A stretch of 64,000 bases of DNA from Pseudodesulfovibrio sp. 5S69 (GCF_037094465.1 NZ_CP146609.1:1303501-1367500), one strand, 5' to 3'; positions 11,472 to 22,337 are shown, counted from the first letter of the stretch. Translations and numbers: made by a program. Notes: generated by a model not told the origin, from the sequence alone.

Positions 11472-12497
11472 TCAGCGCGCCATCCTGGCGTCCATGACCA
11501 TCTCAGAATACTCGTCCACCGAGGCCTGGGCCTGGCGCGGCGCGTCGAACCGCGCGAGGTGCATGACCGCATCGCCCTTGTAGACCGAGGCCAGGGACTG
11601 GTCGCCGATGATCACCCCGTCGCGGGGCGCGACCAGGTCCGTGGACCGGCCGCCGAACGGGTCGTGGATGGTCCCGAGGACCTCACCCTGGCCCACGTGC
11701 TGGCCGAGCTTGGCGACGGCCCGGAACAGTCCGCTGGCCGGGGCCCGGCACCAGGTCCGGTCCGTGGCGATCTGCAGCGGGACCCGGCGGCGCTTGCGCT
11801 TTCCGGCCGGGAGCATGTTCAGCGATTCCATCACCGAGGTGATGCCGCGCAGCCCGGCGCGGATGGAGAATTCGTCGAAGCGCAGGGGCTCGCCCGCCTC
11901 GAAAAGCAGGACGCGCACGCCGCTCTCCCTGGCCGCCGCGCGCAGGGAGCCCTCCATGCCGGACAGGTCCAGGGCCAGGGGCGCGCCGAAGGCCTCGGCC
12001 ATGGACAGGACCGCCGGGTCTTCCATGTCGCCCCGGATGTGCGGCAGGTTCCGGCGGTGGTTGGAGCCGGTGTGCAGGTCGATGCCGTAGCCGCAGTTTT
12101 TGACCACGTTTTCGAAGAAGACCGCGGCCAGCTCCGAGGCCAGGGACCCGCCCTCCTTGCCGGGGAAGAAGCGGTTCAGGTCGCGGCGGTCCGGCAGGTA
12201 GCGGGTGTTGGCCATGAACCCGTAGATGTTCACGATGGGGATGGCGTAGAGGGTCCCGGCCAGTTGGTTCAGCCTTTTTAAGCGCAGCAGCCGCCGGATG
12301 ATCTCCACGCCGTTGAGCTCGTCGCCGTGGATGGCCGCGCAGACGAACAGGGCCGGGCCCTCGCGCCTGCCGTGGAAGACGTGGACCGGCATGGCCGAGC
12401 CCTGGCGCAGGAAGGTGTCGGGCACGGGCAGGAGTACCGTGGCGTGGCTGCCGGCGGCCACTTTTCGGTCTCCGATGGTGACGGACGCTCTGGTCAT
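11472..12497 (-). CDS. Succinylglutamate desuccinylase/aspartoacylase-family deacylase
   Basis: A 341-residue zinc carboxypeptidase-fold enzyme of the AstE/AspA group. The metal motif HGDELNG (about 58-64), the DLNRFFPG motif (about 105) and IDLHTGS (about 140) supply ligands and the arginine/asparagine contacts. A C-terminal swivelling domain (QHVGQGEVLGTIHD) resembles biotinyl-like domains of the family. It is last in a minus-strand group after RimK and a RimB-type protease, so it may remove glutamate or acyl groups from RimK products; this is inference. Confidence 0.85.
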   Translation of the reverse strand: MTRASVTIGDRKVAAGSHATVLLPVPDTFLRQGSAMPVHVFHGRREGPALFVCAAIHGDELNGVEIIRRLLRLKRLNQLAGTLYAIPIVNIYGFMANTRYLPDRRDLNRFFPGKEGGSLASELAAVFFENVVKNCGYGIDLHTGSNHRRNLPHIRGDMEDPAVLSMAEAFGAPLALDLSGMEGSLRAAARESGVRVLLFEAGEPLRFDEFSIRAGLRGITSVMESLNMLPAGKRKRRRVPLQIATDRTWCRAPASGLFRAVAKLGQHVGQGEVLGTIHDPFGGRSTDLVAPRDGVIIGDQSLASVYKGDAVMHLARFDAPRQAQASVDEYSEMVMDARMAR

Positions 12498-12528
12498 GTG
12501 ACGGTCCTCCCGCGTGGCCGCGCCGGGG

Positions 12529-13434
12529 CTAGCCCTTGCCGCGCGTCTTGGTCTTGCCGGGCTTGGCGTTCTTCTCGATGAACTCGATGATCTTGTCCGC
12601 GATGTCGATGCCCGTGGCCTTTTCGATGCCTTCCAGGCCGGGGGAGGAGTTGACTTCCATGACCACCGGGCCGTGGTTGGACCGCAGCAGGTCCACGCCG
12701 CAGACGTTCAGGCCCATGATCCGGGCGGCCCGGACCGCGGTGGAGCGCTCCTCCGGGGTGATCTTGACCGGCTCGGCCGAGCCCCCGCGGTGGATGTTGG
12801 AGCGAAACTCGCCCTTGCCCGCCGTGCGCCGCATGGCCGCGACCACCTTGCCGCCGACCACCAGGCAGCGGATGTCCGTGCCGCGTGATTCCTTGATGTA
12901 TTCCTGGACCAGGATGTTGGCGTTCAGGCCCTGGAAGGCCTGGATGACGCTTTCGGCCGCGTGCCGGGTCTCGGCCAGGACCACGCCGATGCCCTGGGTG
13001 CCTTCCAGCAGCTTGACCACCAGGGGCGCGCCGCCGACCACGTCGATGAGGTCGCCGGTGAACTTGGTGGAGCTGGCGAAGCCGGTGACCGGCAGGCCGA
13101 TGCCCTTGCGCGAGAGCAGTTGCAGGCTGCGCAGCTTGTCGCGGGAGCGGGTGATGGCGATGGACTCGTTCAGGCTGTACACGCCCATCATCTCGAACTG
13201 GCGCACCACGGCGCAGCCGAAGAAGGTGATGGACGCGCCGATGCGCGGGATGACCGCGTCCACGGCCTCCACCCGCTCGCCCTTGTAGTGGATGGACGGG
13301 CTGTGGGAGGTGATGTTCATGTAGCAGCGCAGGGGGTTGATGACCTCCACCTCGTGGCCGCGCGCCTTCCCGGCGTCGACCAGAGCCGTGGTGGAGTACA
13401 GGCTGGCCTTGCGCGACAGGATGATGATTTTCAT
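12529..13434 (-). CDS. rimK: RimK-type ATP-grasp glutamate ligase
   Basis: A 301-residue ATP-grasp ligase, the same length as Escherichia coli RimK (300). An N-terminal pre-grasp region precedes the ATP-grasp core (about 105-290), with [15 protein letters not shown] and the metal-binding [14 protein letters not shown]. RimK adds glutamates to the C-terminus of ribosomal protein S6 and can form poly-glutamate. ATG 13434 is chosen from alignment with family starts. It sits between a RimB-type protease and an aspartoacylase-like enzyme. Confidence 0.92.
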   Translation of the reverse strand: MKIIILSRKASLYSTTALVDAGKARGHEVEVINPLRCYMNITSHSPSIHYKGERVEAVDAVIPRIGASITFFGCAVVRQFEMMGVYSLNESIAITRSRDKLRSLQLLSRKGIGLPVTGFASSTKFTGDLIDVVGGAPLVVKLLEGTQGIGVVLAETRHAAESVIQAFQGLNANILVQEYIKESRGTDIRCLVVGGKVVAAMRRTAGKGEFRSNIHRGGSAEPVKITPEERSTAVRAARIMGLNVCGVDLLRSNHGPVVMEVNSSPGLEGIEKATGIDIADKIIEFIEKNAKPGKTKTRGKG

Positions 13435-13442
13435 ATCGGCTG

Positions 13443-13922
13443 TTATCCTTTGTTCCGTTTTGCGTACGCCCGTTTTCCGGGGGCGCTTCCGGCCTGCATG
13501 GACAGGGACGGGTCCACCACCAGCCGCCCGGACATGGCGTTGCGTCCGAGGAGCATGCGGAACTTCATCTCGTCCCGGTTGGTCAGGGTCAGTTCGATGG
13601 GCCAGGCCCGCCCGGCCAGAAGCAGGGTGGTGGCTATGACATGGCGGTTCTGGCTTTGTCCACCCGAATTGGTGACTTTTCTGCGGTCCACCAGGGGGGC
13701 CGTGCACGGGATGACCAGATCGTCGTCTCCCTGCAGGGGGTGGACGTTGAAGGAGACGTAGCGGACGCCGTCGCGTTCGAAGGGCTCGACGTCGAAGGCG
13801 TGCAGGGCCGAGGTCCGCGCCCCGGTGTCCACCTTGGCCTTGACGGCGGGCACGTTCAGGTCCGGCAGGCCGATCCACTCCCGCCAGCCGATGATCATTT
13901 TCGGTTCTTTCGGTTTTTTCAT
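13443..13922 (-). CDS. RimB-type retropepsin-like protease (ATP-dependent zinc protease family)
   Basis: A 159-residue protein with the aspartic-protease-like signature [12 protein letters not shown] (about 30-42) and the LLGRNAMSG motif near 128, typical of the family annotated as ATP-dependent zinc protease. Homologues are encoded beside rimK in many proteobacteria, and in pseudomonads RimB modulates RimK activity. The start is uncertain between 13922 and an internal ATG at 13898. It lies 8 nt before rimK. Confidence 0.85.
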   Translation of the reverse strand: MKKPKEPKMIIGWREWIGLPDLNVPAVKAKVDTGARTSALHAFDVEPFERDGVRYVSFNVHPLQGDDDLVIPCTAPLVDRRKVTNSGGQSQNRHVIATTLLLAGRAWPIELTLTNRDEMKFRMLLGRNAMSGRLVVDPSLSMQAGSAPGKRAYAKRNKG

Positions 13923-14007
13923 GGGCTCTTGTTGCTGATTGTCGGCCCGTCCTGTGGCGCGGGCCGGTTGCGGCGCGGGGGCATCCCCCCGTATGCGCCA
14001 GGATGCG

Positions 14008-15843
14008 TCACATGTAGAAGAAAGGCAACAGGAACGAGGACGCCCCCCACATGATCAGGACCAGGGGCACGCCCACCTTGAGGAAGTCGGAGAAGGCGTA
14101 CTCGCCCGCGTTCATGACCAGCAGGTTGGTCTTGTAGGCCATGGGCGTGGCGTAGCTCATGTTCGCCCCGAAAAGCACGGCCAGGACGAAGGGCTCGGGC
14201 GCGAGCCCCATTTGCCGGGCGATGGACACGGCGATGGGCGTACCGATGACCGCCGTGGCGTTGTTGGAGATGATGTTGGTCAGCCCGGCCATGAGCAGCA
14301 TCAGGCCGCTTAGGATCATGGCGGGGGATGCGCTCCCGGACAAGGCCACGAAGACCGAGCCGAGGTATTGGGCCCCGCCCGTGCGGATCATGGCCGTGCC
14401 CAGTGCCAGGCTGGTGACCACGATGAGGATGACCTGGACGCTCAGCGCGCGGGTGGCGTCGCGCCAGGTCAGGCAGCCGGTCAGGATCATGAGCAGGGCG
14501 CCCGCCGTGGCGCTGATGGCGATGGTCAGTATGCCGGTCGCCGAGGCCGCGATCACGGCGAGCATGATGGCCAGGGCCAGGGGGGCCTTGCGCGAATAGG
14601 GCAGGTCCATGGCCGAGTCGAGGAGCAGGAAGTCGGTGTTCCGCTTGAGCACCGCGAGGTTCCGGCGCGGCCCCTGGACGAGCAGGATGTCGCCCACGCG
14701 CAGCCGGATGTCGCCGACGTGGTCCTCGACCCGCTCGTAGCGTTTGCCCGAGCGGTGGATGGCCAGGGCGATGAATCCGGTGCGCTCGAAGAGGTGGTAG
14801 TCGCTCAGGGTGGTCCCGTGGAGCCGGGAGCCTTGGAACACGGCAATCTCGGCGACCTGCTGGTCCTTGTCGCTCAGGGGGTTCTTTTCGCTGACCGGTT
14901 CGTCCTCGGACCCGACCGGGTACAGGGTGCCGCTCAATATCCGCTCGAACTCCTTGAGCCTCTCCGGGGTGTCGCTGACCACCAGGTGGTCGCCCGGCGC
15001 GAGAATGACGTCCGGTAGGAGCATGACCCGGTTGCCCTCGCCCCGTTCCAGGGAATTGATCTTCATCCTGTTGCCGGTCATATCCAGGGCCTTGAGCAGG
15101 GGCTGGCCGTCCAGGGGGCCGCCCCGGGTCACGGCCAGGTGGGCGGTAAAGATTCTCGGCGAGGAATCGGCGAGGCATATCTTGCGGCCCGGCAGCAGGC
15201 GCGGGGCGACGAGCCAGAGGTAGGCCGCGCCGATCAGCCCCGCGAGCACGGCCGGCCCGGCGAAGTCGAACATGTTGAACGGGGTCAGCCCCATCTCCAT
15301 GGCCACCCCCACCACCAGGAGGTTGGTGGAGGTGCCGATGGTCGTGGTCGTGCCGCCGAGCAGGGTGGAGAAGCCCATGGGCATGAGCACCTTGGCCGCC
15401 GGGGTGTCGGTCTTGAGCGACACGCTGATGAGCACCGGCAGGAGCAGGACCACCACGGGCACGTTGTTGATGAAGGCGCTGATGAATCCGCCGAGCAGCA
15501 GGGTCAGGAGCAGGGACAGGCCCGGGCTGACCCGCCAGAACCGGGCCAGGGAGCGCCCCACGGGGTCGAGCGCCCCGGTGCGCAGGATGCCCTGTCCCGC
15601 GATCATCAATGCGCAGACCGCGACCAGGGCCTCGTTGCCGAACCCAAGGAAGAAGTCCACGGCCCGCAGGCGCGTACCGTCCGCCTCGAAGGGGAATATC
15701 TCGAAGCCCACGGCCAGACAGACGAGGATGACCAGGCTGGAGGTCTCCAGGGGGAGCCTGTCGCGGCTGAACAGGACCAGGGCCAGGCCGGTGAGCAGGA
15801 GGACGGCTATGGCGTGTGGGTTGGGCGGCAGTGGAATGGTCAT
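14008..15843 (-). CDS. SLC13-family anion permease with two TrkA-C domains
   Basis: A 611-residue inner-membrane transporter with two halves of about five or six helices around a central cytoplasmic pair of TrkA-C (RCK_C) domains (about 200-390; GPLDGQPLLKAL, GSRLHGTTLSDYHLF). Both re-entrant substrate motifs are visible: INNVPVVVLLLPV then GTSTNLL in the first half, and ISNNATAVIGTPIA in the second. Family members carry sulfate, other oxyanions or dicarboxylates with sodium. ATG 15843 is preferred because AGGA lies seven bases upstream. It heads the rimB-rimK group, 85 nt ahead. Confidence 0.88.
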   Translation of the reverse strand: MTIPLPPNPHAIAVLLLTGLALVLFSRDRLPLETSSLVILVCLAVGFEIFPFEADGTRLRAVDFFLGFGNEALVAVCALMIAGQGILRTGALDPVGRSLARFWRVSPGLSLLLTLLLGGFISAFINNVPVVVLLLPVLISVSLKTDTPAAKVLMPMGFSTLLGGTTTTIGTSTNLLVVGVAMEMGLTPFNMFDFAGPAVLAGLIGAAYLWLVAPRLLPGRKICLADSSPRIFTAHLAVTRGGPLDGQPLLKALDMTGNRMKINSLERGEGNRVMLLPDVILAPGDHLVVSDTPERLKEFERILSGTLYPVGSEDEPVSEKNPLSDKDQQVAEIAVFQGSRLHGTTLSDYHLFERTGFIALAIHRSGKRYERVEDHVGDIRLRVGDILLVQGPRRNLAVLKRNTDFLLLDSAMDLPYSRKAPLALAIMLAVIAASATGILTIAISATAGALLMILTGCLTWRDATRALSVQVILIVVTSLALGTAMIRTGGAQYLGSVFVALSGSASPAMILSGLMLLMAGLTNIISNNATAVIGTPIAVSIARQMGLAPEPFVLAVLFGANMSYATPMAYKTNLLVMNAGEYAFSDFLKVGVPLVLIMWGASSFLLPFFYM

Positions 15844-16002
15844 GCTGGTTCCTGCGCATTGCGAAGCTGAAGGTGAACATCTGTCTTTCGGACCCGATAT
15901 GCAGCATAGCACAATTCTCTACAGCGGGTAATGGGGGGCGATCTTTTGCGAAACGGGCGACAGGGGGGCGGATTCTAATCGTATTCCGTCCCTCCTGTTT
16001 TC

Positions 16003-19000
16003 ATGCTACTGATGCCGGGTGGTGCCCCCTGTACGCAACTGACGGTCCGCAAACACCCGGAGGGATTGGTGGAATACGATAATCTTGAGCAGTGCCGACA
16101 GCGCATCGCCGAACTCGAGGCCGAACTATCGAGCGCGGACCGGCGCTGGCGCGGCGTCCTCGAACATATGCCCCTGATCGGCGTCAGCCTGGACAGGGAG
16201 GGACGGGTGGTCTTCGCCAACCGCCATCTGCTCGAACTCACCGGGCGGACCCTCGGGGAGGTGCTCGGAAAGGATTGGTTCGACATCTTTCTGCCTGAGG
16301 ACGAGCGCGGGCGCGTCAGGGAGATGTTCCGGAACACTCTCGCCGGTGGGGGCGCGAGCCAGCACACCTGCCACACCAACGAGATCGTCACCCGCGACGG
16401 AGCCCGGCGGACCGTCTCCTGGTTCAACGTCCTCGGCCTGGATTCCGCAGGGGCCGTGCAGGGCGTGACCTGTCTGGGGCTCGACCTGACGGCCCAGGAG
16501 GAGGCCCGGAAAGCGTTACTGGTCGGCGAGGAGCGGCTCAAGCTCGCCCTGGACGCGGCCAACGACTCGGTCTGGGACCTCAACTGCGGGACCAAGGAGG
16601 TCTTTGTCAGTCCGCAGTTGAACACCCTGCTGGGCTACCCCCGGGATTCCATCCCCGGCATCTACCGGACCTGGACGGATCTGGTCCACCCGGACGACAA
16701 GGGCGGGCTCGAAACGGCCTTGTGGGGGGCCGCGGAACGGCGGGACGCCTTTGAGGCCGAGATACGCATCAAGGCCTTTGACGGGAACTGGAAGTGGGTC
16801 CTGATCCGGGGCAAGGCGGCCGAGTCGGGAGAAGACCGGGAACCTGTCCGCATGGTCGGTACCCTCCAGGACATCCACGCCCGCAAGACCGCCGAGGAGG
16901 AGTTGCGCCGGGCCAAGATGGCCGCCGACCTGGCCAACAGCGCCCTGAAGGTCAACATGGCCCACCTGCGCACCCTGATGGAGACCATGCCCGAGCTGGT
17001 CTGGGTCAAGGACGCGGGCGGGGTTTTCCTGTTCTGCAACCACAGGTTCGAGCGGCTCTACGGGGCCAGCGAAGGGGAGATTGTCGGGCGTACGGATTTC
17101 GATTTCGTGGACGCGGACCTGGCCGAGTTTTTCCGCGCGCACGACCGCTCGGCCATGGAAACGGGCAGGCCGTGCATCAACGAGGAGCAGGTCACCTACC
17201 GCGACGATGGCCATGTGGAGTATCTGGAGACCATCAAGACCCCGCTGTACGACAGCGACGGCAAACTCATCGGCGTGCTCGGCGTGTCCCGCGACATCAC
17301 CGAGCGCAAGCGCATCCTGGACGAGCTCAAGGAGAGCGAGCTGCGCTTCAAGCTCCTGCACAACGCCTCCTTCGGGGGCATTTTCATCCACGACAACGGC
17401 ATCCTGCTCGACTGCAACCAGGGGCTCTCCGACATTACCGGCTACACCCAGGAGGAACTGATCGGCATGGACGGGCTCAAGCTCGTGGCCGAGTCGGTGC
17501 GCGACGAGGTCGCCGACAACGTCCGCAAGGGGCTGGAGCGGCCCTATGAAACCGTGGGACTGCGCAAGGATGGCGGGGAATACCCCCTGCGGGTCGCGGC
17601 CAAGAGCATTCCCTACAAGGGCCGCATGGTCCGGACGGTGGAGTTCCAGGACATCACCGACCGCAAGCGGGCCGAGGACAAGCTCCGGGATAGCGAACGC
17701 CGCCACCGGGTCATCTTCGAGAATTCCCCTCTGGGCATGATCCGCTTCAGCCGCGACGGGCGCATCCTGGACTGCAACGACCGCTTCGTGGAGATGATGG
17801 GCTCCACCAGGGAGGCGCTCATCGGCTTCCAGATCCTGCACGGCACCAACCGGAATATGCGCCGGTCCCTGGAGATCGCCATCGCCGGGCAGCCCTCCTC
17901 CTACGAGGACTATTACGCCTCGCAGACCGGGAGCAGGGAGGCCTACCTGCACGTCCAGTTCAATCCCGTGGATCCGGGTAACGCGCCTACCGAGGTCATC
18001 GCCACCCTGGAGGACTTCAGCGAGCTCAAGCTGGATCAGGACGCCCTGCGGGAGGCCAAGGAACAGGCCGAGGCCTTCAGCCGTTCCAAAACGGAATTTC
18101 TGACCAACATGAGCCATGAGATCAGGACCCCGCTGAACGGGATCATGGGCATGCTCCAGCTCATGCAGTCCACCGGGCTGAGCGCGGAGCAGACCGAGTA
18201 CACCGGGGCCGCCCTCCAGTCCACGAAACGGCTGTTGAACCTGCTGACCGACATCCTGGACCTGTCCCGGGTGGAGGCGGGCAAGCTGGTCATGCGCAAC
18301 GCCCCCTTCGACCTGGTGGAGACCTGCGAGCAGGTCTGCGACCTGTTCAAGCTGACCTCGACCCAGTCCGGGGTCTCCCTGACCTGCGAACTGGGAGAAA
18401 ACGTCCCGCGCCGCGTGGTCGGGGACACCGTCCGGCTGCAACAGGTCCTGACCAACCTGCTGGGCAACGCCTTCAAGTTCACCGCCTCGGGCAGGATCGT
18501 CATGTCGGCGCATCGTCTGCCGGACACGACGCACGGCGGTTACCGCATCCTCTTTACCGTGTCCGACACCGGGGTGGGCATCCCGGACGGGATGGTCGAC
18601 GTCCTGTTCGACGCCTTCACCCAGGTCAGCCAGGGGTATACGCGCCAGCACCAGGGGGCCGGGCTCGGGTTGTCCATCTGCCGGAACCTGGTCGGCCTCA
18701 TGGGCGGGGGCATGGCCATCGAGAGCGAGGAAGGGGTGGGCACCACCCTGTACGTGTCCCTGCCCTTCGGCGCAGGGGACGAGACGGCGCCCGCCGTCCA
18801 GGGCGCCGGAACCCTCGGCCGGGCCGGGGTCCGTCCGCTGTCCATCCTCCTGGCCGAGGACGAGCGGGTCAACAGCCTGGTCATGCGGCGCATCCTGGAG
18901 AAGTGCGGGCATTCCGTGGTCACCGTGGAGAACGGCGAACAGGTCCTCAAGGCCCTGCGGACCACGCCCTTCGACGTGATCCTCATGGACATCCAGATGC

Positions 19001-19218
19001 CGGTCATGGACGGGGTGGAGACCGCCCGGGCCATCCGCGCGGGAGAGGCCGGGGAGGCCGTGGTCAAGATCCCCATCGTGGCCGTGACCGCCTACGCCAT
19101 GGTCGGGGACCGCGAAAAATTTTTTGCGGCGGGCATGGACCGGTATGTGGTCAAGCCCATTGAAATGGCGAAGCTGGAGCAGGCCCTGGCCGAGGTCTGC
19201 CCGGAGGACGGCGCATGA
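16003..19218 (+). CDS. Hybrid sensor histidine kinase with five PAS domains and a receiver
   Basis: A 1071-residue soluble kinase. Five PAS/PAC modules (about 45-165, 170-295, 320-435, 445-555, 570-675) precede a HisKA domain (H705 in MSHEIRTPLNG), a HATPase domain (NLLGNAFKF) and a C-terminal receiver (D996 in LMDIQMP). No membrane helix or signal peptide is seen, so it should sense a cytoplasmic signal. The start is uncertain: GTG 16069, with CGGAGGG just upstream, is a good alternative to ATG 16003. The stop overlaps the next start (ATGA), so it is coupled to the TorT-like gene. Confidence 0.9.
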   Translation: MLLMPGGAPCTQLTVRKHPEGLVEYDNLEQCRQRIAELEAELSSADRRWRGVLEHMPLIGVSLDREGRVVFANRHLLELTGRTLGEVLGKDWFDIFLPEDERGRVREMFRNTLAGGGASQHTCHTNEIVTRDGARRTVSWFNVLGLDSAGAVQGVTCLGLDLTAQEEARKALLVGEERLKLALDAANDSVWDLNCGTKEVFVSPQLNTLLGYPRDSIPGIYRTWTDLVHPDDKGGLETALWGAAERRDAFEAEIRIKAFDGNWKWVLIRGKAAESGEDREPVRMVGTLQDIHARKTAEEELRRAKMAADLANSALKVNMAHLRTLMETMPELVWVKDAGGVFLFCNHRFERLYGASEGEIVGRTDFDFVDADLAEFFRAHDRSAMETGRPCINEEQVTYRDDGHVEYLETIKTPLYDSDGKLIGVLGVSRDITERKRILDELKESELRFKLLHNASFGGIFIHDNGILLDCNQGLSDITGYTQEELIGMDGLKLVAESVRDEVADNVRKGLERPYETVGLRKDGGEYPLRVAAKSIPYKGRMVRTVEFQDITDRKRAEDKLRDSERRHRVIFENSPLGMIRFSRDGRILDCNDRFVEMMGSTREALIGFQILHGTNRNMRRSLEIAIAGQPSSYEDYYASQTGSREAYLHVQFNPVDPGNAPTEVIATLEDFSELKLDQDALREAKEQAEAFSRSKTEFLTNMSHEIRTPLNGIMGMLQLMQSTGLSAEQTEYTGAALQSTKRLLNLLTDILDLSRVEAGKLVMRNAPFDLVETCEQVCDLFKLTSTQSGVSLTCELGENVPRRVVGDTVRLQQVLTNLLGNAFKFTASGRIVMSAHRLPDTTHGGYRILFTVSDTGVGIPDGMVDVLFDAFTQVSQGYTRQHQGAGLGLSICRNLVGLMGGGMAIESEEGVGTTLYVSLPFGAGDETAPAVQGAGTLGRAGVRPLSILLAEDERVNSLVMRRILEKCGHSVVTVENGEQVLKALRTTPFDVILMDIQMPVMDGVETARAIRAGEAGEAVVKIPIVAVTAYAMVGDREKFFAAGMDRYVVKPIEMAKLEQALAEVCPEDGA

Positions 19219-20384
19219 CCGGCGGCCGGCTCCCGGACGGCGTCCTCCGCGGGGCGGGCGCGCTGCTGGTCCTGGCCCTGCTTGTTGCCGCCGTTCCGAG
19301 CCTCGGCGCGGACGACGCCCCTCCCTGGTGGCCCATCCAGGTCAAGAGCTGGTACGGCATCTACGATCCGGGGCGCAAGCAGCCGGGCCAGGCCGCGGTC
19401 AGCCTGAACCGGCCCAAGCTCGAGGAGTGGGTCCCGCCCAGGGCGCCCTCGGGCCGGTACACCGTGGGCGTGTGCGTCCCCCACCTCAAGGACCCCTACT
19501 GGAGCGCGGTGAACTACGGCGTCATCGCCGAGGCCCGGCGGCTCGGGGTGGGCGTGCACATGACCGTTGCCGGAGGCTACAACGACGGGGCCCTCCAGGC
19601 GGAGCACCTGCGCGCCCATCTCAAGGACGGGGTGGACGGCGTCATCCTCGCCGCCGTGGACTACGAAGGCGGGGGCCCGGTCATCAAGGAGCTGCGCGAG
19701 GCGGGCATCCCGGTGGTCGAGGTTGTCAACGACATCCTGACTCCGGCCGTGTCGGCCAAGGCCCTGGTCTCCTTCCACGAGGTCGGCTACCTGGTCGGCG
19801 AATACGTGGCCGAGCATGCGGAGAATACCGGGCTGGACAAGCTGCGCATCCTCTTTTTGCCCGGCCCTCGCAAATCGGGTTGGGCCCCGGAGACCCTGGG
19901 CGGGTTCATGGAGGCCATGGAGTTCTATCCGGGCCGCGTGGACGTGGTGGACGTGTCCTGGGGGGACACCGGACGCGAGGAGCAGATCCGGTTGCTGCGC
20001 CGGGGCCTGGCCGAGCACGGGGACGTGAATTTCGTGGTGGGCAACGCGGTGGCCGCCGAGGCCGCGCCGGAGGTCCTCCGGGATATGGGGCTGGCGGGCA
20101 AGGTCGCGGTGGTCTCGACTTATATGATGCCCTCCCTCTATGACCTTATCGTCCGGGGCGAGGTCCTGGCCGCGGCCGCCGACCTGAACGTGTTCCAGGG
20201 ACGCATGGCCGTGGACATGATGGTCCGCATTTTCAACGGCGAGGTGCCGGGCCGGGACTTTCCCTTCCGCGCCGGGCCGTTCATCCCCATGGTGACCACC
20301 GAGAACATCGCGAGCTATCCCTATGAGGGGTTGTTCGGGCCGCGCGGCTACCGGCCGGTCTTCCATCTGGAGCCCGGAGGGTAG
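19215..20384 (+). CDS. TorT-like periplasmic binding protein
   Basis: A 389-residue exported protein of the type 1 periplasmic-binding fold. A signal peptide (about 1-31, ALLVLALLVAAVPSLGA) precedes an N-terminal PPWWPIQVKSWYGIYD segment typical of TorT, then a sugar-binding-protein-like body (TVGVCVPHLKDPYWSAVNYG). TorT binds trimethylamine oxide and presents it to the TorS kinase. Ligand here is unproven. The gene lies between two histidine kinases, so its partner is probably the Cache-domain kinase four bases downstream. Confidence 0.82.
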   Translation: MTGGRLPDGVLRGAGALLVLALLVAAVPSLGADDAPPWWPIQVKSWYGIYDPGRKQPGQAAVSLNRPKLEEWVPPRAPSGRYTVGVCVPHLKDPYWSAVNYGVIAEARRLGVGVHMTVAGGYNDGALQAEHLRAHLKDGVDGVILAAVDYEGGGPVIKELREAGIPVVEVVNDILTPAVSAKALVSFHEVGYLVGEYVAEHAENTGLDKLRILFLPGPRKSGWAPETLGGFMEAMEFYPGRVDVVDVSWGDTGREEQIRLLRRGLAEHGDVNFVVGNAVAAEAAPEVLRDMGLAGKVAVVSTYMMPSLYDLIVRGEVLAAAADLNVFQGRMAVDMMVRIFNGEVPGRDFPFRAGPFIPMVTTENIASYPYEGLFGPRGYRPVFHLEPGG

Positions 20385-20387
20385 GCC

Positions 20388-22333
20388 GTGTTCAACCTGG
20401 GCGACTCGCGCATACGGACCAAGCTGTACGTGGCCTACGCCGGGGCCTTCCTGGTCATTTTTCTGGTGGCCGGCGGAATCATTCACGCCCAGGTCCGGAA
20501 CATCCTGCGCCGGAACATCGAGAACGAACTGGCCAAGACCACCGAGGCGTTGCGCACCATGGTCCGCGCCACGGTGGACGTATCCATCCGAAACTACATG
20601 CGGGCCGTGTCCGAGAAGTGCCTGGACGAGGCCCGCTACCTCCACCGCCAGGTCAAGCGCGGGAGGCTGACCGAAGCCGAGGCCAAGGACAGGGCCCGCC
20701 GCATCTTCCTGAGCCAGACCATCGGCCGCACGGGCCGGGTGTACTGCCTGAACAGCCAGGGCATCATGGTCGTCCACCACAAGCGCAGCCTGGTCGGCGT
20801 GGACATGTCGGGCCTGGCCTTCGTGCGCGAGCAGGTCCGGCGCAAAGAGGGGTACATGACCTACGAGTGGAAGGAGCCCCTGGAGGCTGGAAACCGCTCC
20901 AAGGCCGTGTACATGACCTATTTCGAGCCCTGGGACTGGATCATCTCCGCCTCCTCCTACCGCGAGGAATTCGCCCAGTTGGTCAACGTGGAGGACTTCC
21001 GCCAGCGGTTTTTCGAGCTGCGTTCCGGCCGGTCCGGGTATCCCTACGTCCTGGACTACAACGGGTACCTGCTGATCCATCCCTACCTGCGCGGGTTTCA
21101 CTACCGGGACTACGACTCGCCGGGGCTGGGCGCGGTGGCCCGGCGCATCGTCAAGGAGCGCAACGGGCATTTCGACTACATGTGGCGCAATCCGGGCGAA
21201 CAGACGCTCAAAAAGAAGGTGGTCTACTTCAAGGACATCCCCGAGCTGGGCTGGGTGGTGGCCTCGTCCAGCTACTACCAGGACTTCCAGCAGCCGCTCG
21301 ACGCCATCGGCTACGTCATGCTCACGGCTCTGGCCGTGGCCGTGCTGCTGATGATCCCGGTCTCGTTCGGCATAGGCGCGCTGATCACCCGGCCCATCGG
21401 CAAGTTGCAGGAAAATTTCGCCCGTGCCGCGGACGGCGACTTCTCCGTGCGCATGGAGCAGCACTCCCGCGACGAGCTGGGCCTCATGGCGGGGTACTTC
21501 AACTCCTTCATGGAGCGGCTGACCGCCTACAGCCAGGACCTGGAAAGCGAGATCGCCCGCCGGAAGCAGACCGAGAAGGAGCTCATCGCCATGGACCGGG
21601 CCAAGACCATGTTCCTGGCCTCGGCCTCCCACGAACTGCGCACGCCGCTGACCTCCATCATCGGCTTCCTGAAGCTCATGGAAAAGCACTTCCGCGCCCG
21701 GTTCATGCCCGTGCTCGGCCCCCTGGACCCGGTGGGCCTCCAGGCACGCAAGTTCGAGAAGAACCTGACCATCGTCCAGGTGGAGGCGGAGCGGCTGGGA
21801 CGGCTGGTCAACGACCTGCTGGACCTGAGCAAGATCGAGGCCGGGCGCATGGAATGGCGGGACAGGCCCCTGTCCGTGGACCGGGTCCTGCGGCGTGCCG
21901 CCGAGGCCTCGGGAGCCCTTGCCGAGGAGAAGCCGGGGATCGAGTTGGTGGTCGAGTCCCTGGCCGAGCCCATGGCCGTCCGGGCCGACGCGGACAAGAT
22001 CCACCAGGTGCTCATCAATCTGCTCAGCAACGCCTTCAAGAACACCGATGCGGGCAGCGTGACCCTGTCCGCGGTGAGGACCGAGGCGGGCGCGTACTTC
22101 TCGGTCTGCGACACCGGGCGGGGCATCTCGGAGGACGAGCGGGAGCGGATTTTCGACATCTTCTACCAGGGCCGGGATGAAAACAGCCGCTCCACCCACG
22201 TCTTCGGCACCGGGTTGGGCCTATCGATCTGCCGGAAGATAGTGGCCCATTACGGGAGCCGTCTGGTGGTGGATTCAGTGCTCGGCAAGGGGAGCTGTTT
22301 CCGGTTCTCCATCCCCTTCGCGGAGGGGGAGGA

Positions 22334-22337
<4 letters not shown>
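20388..22337 (+). CDS. Membrane sensor histidine kinase with two Cache domains
   Basis: A 649-residue kinase starting with GTG. Transmembrane helix one (about 18-37), two consecutive periplasmic Cache-type sensor modules (RTGRVYCLNSQGIMVVHH to WDWIISASSY, and GRSGYPYVLDYNGYLLIHP to LGWVVASSSYY), transmembrane helix two (about 308-330), HAMP, HisKA (H415 in SHELRTPLTS) and HATPase with NLLSNAFKN, ending in a G2 box. It lacks a receiver, unlike TorS. It follows the TorT-like gene by three bases, so that protein may signal to it. Its stop overlaps the convergent gene's stop in CTAG. Confidence 0.9.

Noticed and set aside
19092..22199. 1035-residue open frame antisense to the TorT-like and Cache kinase genes
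   Set aside because: Shadow frame; the opposite strand encodes well-matched conserved domains throughout.
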